Part shown: positions 5,492 through 6,582 of the stretch, one piece after another
How the letters are laid out: every line of letters begins with the position of its first letter
Numbering within the stretch: the first letter of the stretch is position 1
DNA from: Planctomycetaceae bacterium
Lineage (GTDB): Bacteria; Planctomycetota; Planctomycetia; Pirellulales; Thermoguttaceae
Assembly: GCA_031283825.1 (NCBI GenBank)
Contig: JAITAZ010000332.1
Span: forward strand, 1 to 6,582
Reading direction: 5' to 3'
Length of the DNA stretch: 6,582 bases
Position numbers and translations under genes: made by a program
Notes under the pieces: generated by a model
What the model saw: the letters and a program-made list of their open reading frames with translations, nothing else
What the model was told of the DNA's origin: nothing
The model's database searches: none

Positions 5492-6403
5492 CTATCTTGG
5501 TTTATTATTTTCGGCGGCGTTTGCTCCGGCGACATTCGGGTTTGTTGGAACAATCGGTTGCTGGTTTATAACCGAATTTGCGTTTGGTAAGGTTGCATTA
5601 TTGGGAGAACCGGTGAAATCCGTTTTTAGCGTTGCCGATTTATCAAGCGGATTGACAGGACTTAACGGATTATTTGGAGTTGGCGTTGTTATGTTTCCTC
5701 CAGATGTCGTTGTTATTGAGTTTGCGATTGACTTATTGCCGGTCGCAGGCGATGAAGTCGGCGCGGCGGCGTTTGACGCCGTTTTATCTGCGGACGCATC
5801 TGGAGTAATAACTTTTTTCAATATTGCAACCGGCATGACTTCTTTGGTTAAGTTCGAGTAGAACGAGATGTCTGGACGATCGCCTTCCATGTATCCGGCG
5901 CGTAACGCCCATCCTGCCGTTGGCGCGGGAGTATTATTTCTATCTACTAAAAGTCCGCCGGTGGAGCTACGGACTATTATTTCGCCGCCCTTTTCAATCG
6001 ACGAACCAATTTCAGTGTAGAATCGCCAATGCGGATTCTGATTGTTAATCACGTTATCGGGACTTGTAAACATTCGATTTCCGATAAATACTCCGCCTTG
6101 AACCTGATTACCAATCAACCGTGAACCGACGATTACATTGGTAACGAGCATACTGCCGTTTTTGAGCAATATGTCTGGTCTTTTTTCGTTCTTTTCGTTT
6201 TTCGACGCGTCGTCTGATTTCTTTTCAGATTCAGATTTTTTATCGGCAGAGTACAACGCCGCCTGTTCAGTAATAATTAAATCGCGAACTTCAAGCTGGT
6301 CGAATTTTGCTTTGTCCGATTTTGACGGCATAAAAAATACTACCGACGCGCCAACAACGCCGCCAATCAATGCTGAAATTACTGTATGCGCAAATTTGTT
6401 CAT
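5492..6403 (-). CDS. Membrane-anchored hypothetical protein with Pro/Thr/Asn-rich tail
   Basis: I do not recognise a named family for this 303-residue protein. Residues 7-25 form one hydrophobic helix with small-residue spacing (GGVVGAS), an uncleaved anchor or signal anchor. QLEVRDLIITEQ (36-47) leads into a Lys/Glu/Ser-rich charged linker (about 53-75). A beta-rich segment follows (about 78-198): LLKNGSMLVTNVIVGSRLIG, GGVFIGNRMF, WRFYTEIG and GGEIIVRSSTGGLLVDR, which looks like repeated short strands. Residues 200-303 are Ala/Pro/Thr/Asn-rich and probably disordered. The anchor is N-terminal with most of the chain outside the membrane, so a periplasmic or envelope role is inferred. The start is well supported: GGAGGT (6408-6413) lies before the ATG at 6401-6403. 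The next gene on this strand follows after 162 bases. Confidence 0.75.
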   Translation of the reverse strand: MNKFAHTVISALIGGVVGASVVFFMPSKSDKAKFDQLEVRDLIITEQAALYSADKKSESEKKSDDASKNEKNEKRPDILLKNGSMLVTNVIVGSRLIGNQVQGGVFIGNRMFTSPDNVINNQNPHWRFYTEIGSSIEKGGEIIVRSSTGGLLVDRNNTPAPTAGWALRAGYMEGDRPDISFYSNLTKEVMPVAILKKVITPDASADKTASNAAAPTSSPATGNKSIANSITTTSGGNITTPTPNNPLSPVNPLDKSATLKTDFTGSPNNATLPNANSVINQQPIVPTNPNVAGANAAENNKPR

Positions 6404-6407
6404 TTAA

Positions 6408-6413
6408 ACCTCC
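6408..6413 (-). promoter_or_regulatory. Strong Shine-Dalgarno site of the anchored protein
   Basis: GGAGGT on the minus strand, four bases from the ATG at 6401-6403. It is the only near-perfect anti-SD match before a gene in this window; the barrel gene has none and the lipoprotein gene a weak one. Confidence 0.7.
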
Positions 6414-6446
6414 ATGTTTTTGTTTAATGATGTGTTAAACTTAATG

Positions 6447-6566
6447 TTAAATCAAAAGTTTACAGACCGACCGTAAACCAGATTAAACTTCAAAATCTAT
6501 TCCGCAATCGCAGAACACGCGAATAGTATCTATTTTCAAAATCTTTGTACAGATCAATTTTTTAAA
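6447..6566 (-). pseudogene. Possible remnant of a zinc-ribbon coding sequence
   Basis: One minus-strand frame reads TIRVFCDCGIDFEV (about 6483-6527), a stop (TAA, 6483-6485), then SGLRSVCKLL and another stop (6447-6449). The order hydrophobic-x-V-x-C-x-C-G-x-x-F-x-V followed by a GL...C segment is like the short zinc-ribbon modules common in planctomycete proteins (C-x-CG-x(n)-V-x(n)-L-x(n)-C-x-x-C), with the second CxxC lost. The frame is closed on both sides (TAA at 6567-6569), so it is at best a decayed fragment. It may equally be a chance match. Confidence 0.2.
6458..6478 (-). promoter_or_regulatory. Inverted repeat upstream of the anchored-protein gene
   Basis: GTTTAC (6458-6463) and GTAAAC (6473-6478) form a 6-bp inverted repeat with a 9-base spacer, 55 bases upstream of the start codon. 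It could be an operator or a leader hairpin. No convincing -35/-10 pair was found in 6404-6582. Confidence 0.3.
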
Positions 6567-6582
6567 TTATTTGCTCATGTTA

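Noticed and set aside
5278..5553. 91-codon minus-strand ORF bridging the two right-hand genes
   Set aside because: It overlaps the 3' end of one gene and the 5' end of the next and crosses an inverted-repeat element. Its Phe/Lys/Asn richness reflects AT-rich DNA.
5601..5861. 86-codon plus-strand ORF, Val/Gly/Ala-rich
   Set aside because: Antisense of the Pro/Thr/Asn-rich tail of the anchored protein, which has a well-supported start and ribosome-binding site.

Overview
The window looks like part of a low-GC, AT-rich bacterial chromosome, most likely a planctomycete or a close relative. This rests on protein style, not on a marker gene. It holds a secreted PmoA-like (DUF6807) protein, a Ser/Asn-rich lipoprotein whose C-terminal domain resembles conserved hypothetical proteins I associate with Planctomycetota, and a membrane-anchored protein with a Pro/Thr/Asn-rich tail. 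It also holds a small autotransporter-type outer-membrane barrel, so the cell has a Gram-negative envelope. All four proteins appear to be exported or membrane-bound. No tRNA, rRNA, CRISPR array or complete transposase gene was seen.

Layout, left to right. Positions 1-296 form a long imperfect inverted repeat, like a MITE, whose left arm runs off the window. Next is a short regulatory stretch (307-372) with a LacI-operator-like 12-mer and two overlapping hairpins, leading into the DUF6807 gene (373-1425, +). A 408-base gap (1426-1833) follows. It contains a small hairpin, one copy of a dispersed 33-bp hairpin repeat, a possible 30-codon ORF, two more copies of the 12-mer in inverted orientation, and a G-rich 9-bp tandem repeat that could fold as a G-quadruplex. 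Three genes on the minus strand follow: the lipoprotein (1834-4074), the barrel protein (4244-5329) and the anchored protein (5492-6403). The gaps between them are 169 and 162 bases and carry heptamer (ATTCGGA) repeats, a second copy of the hairpin repeat and plausible promoters, so they are more likely separate transcription units than one tight operon. The right end (6447-6566) holds what may be the remains of a zinc-ribbon coding sequence.

How the parts fit. The DUF6807 gene probably belongs to a sugar-responsive regulon, because the 12-mer in front of it resembles LacI-family operators; this is inference. The three minus-strand genes share export to the envelope but no recognisable common pathway. 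The most interesting content is non-coding: at least five kinds of repeat packed into about 1.1 kb of intergenic DNA, with two of them occurring at fixed distances from gene ends or start codons.
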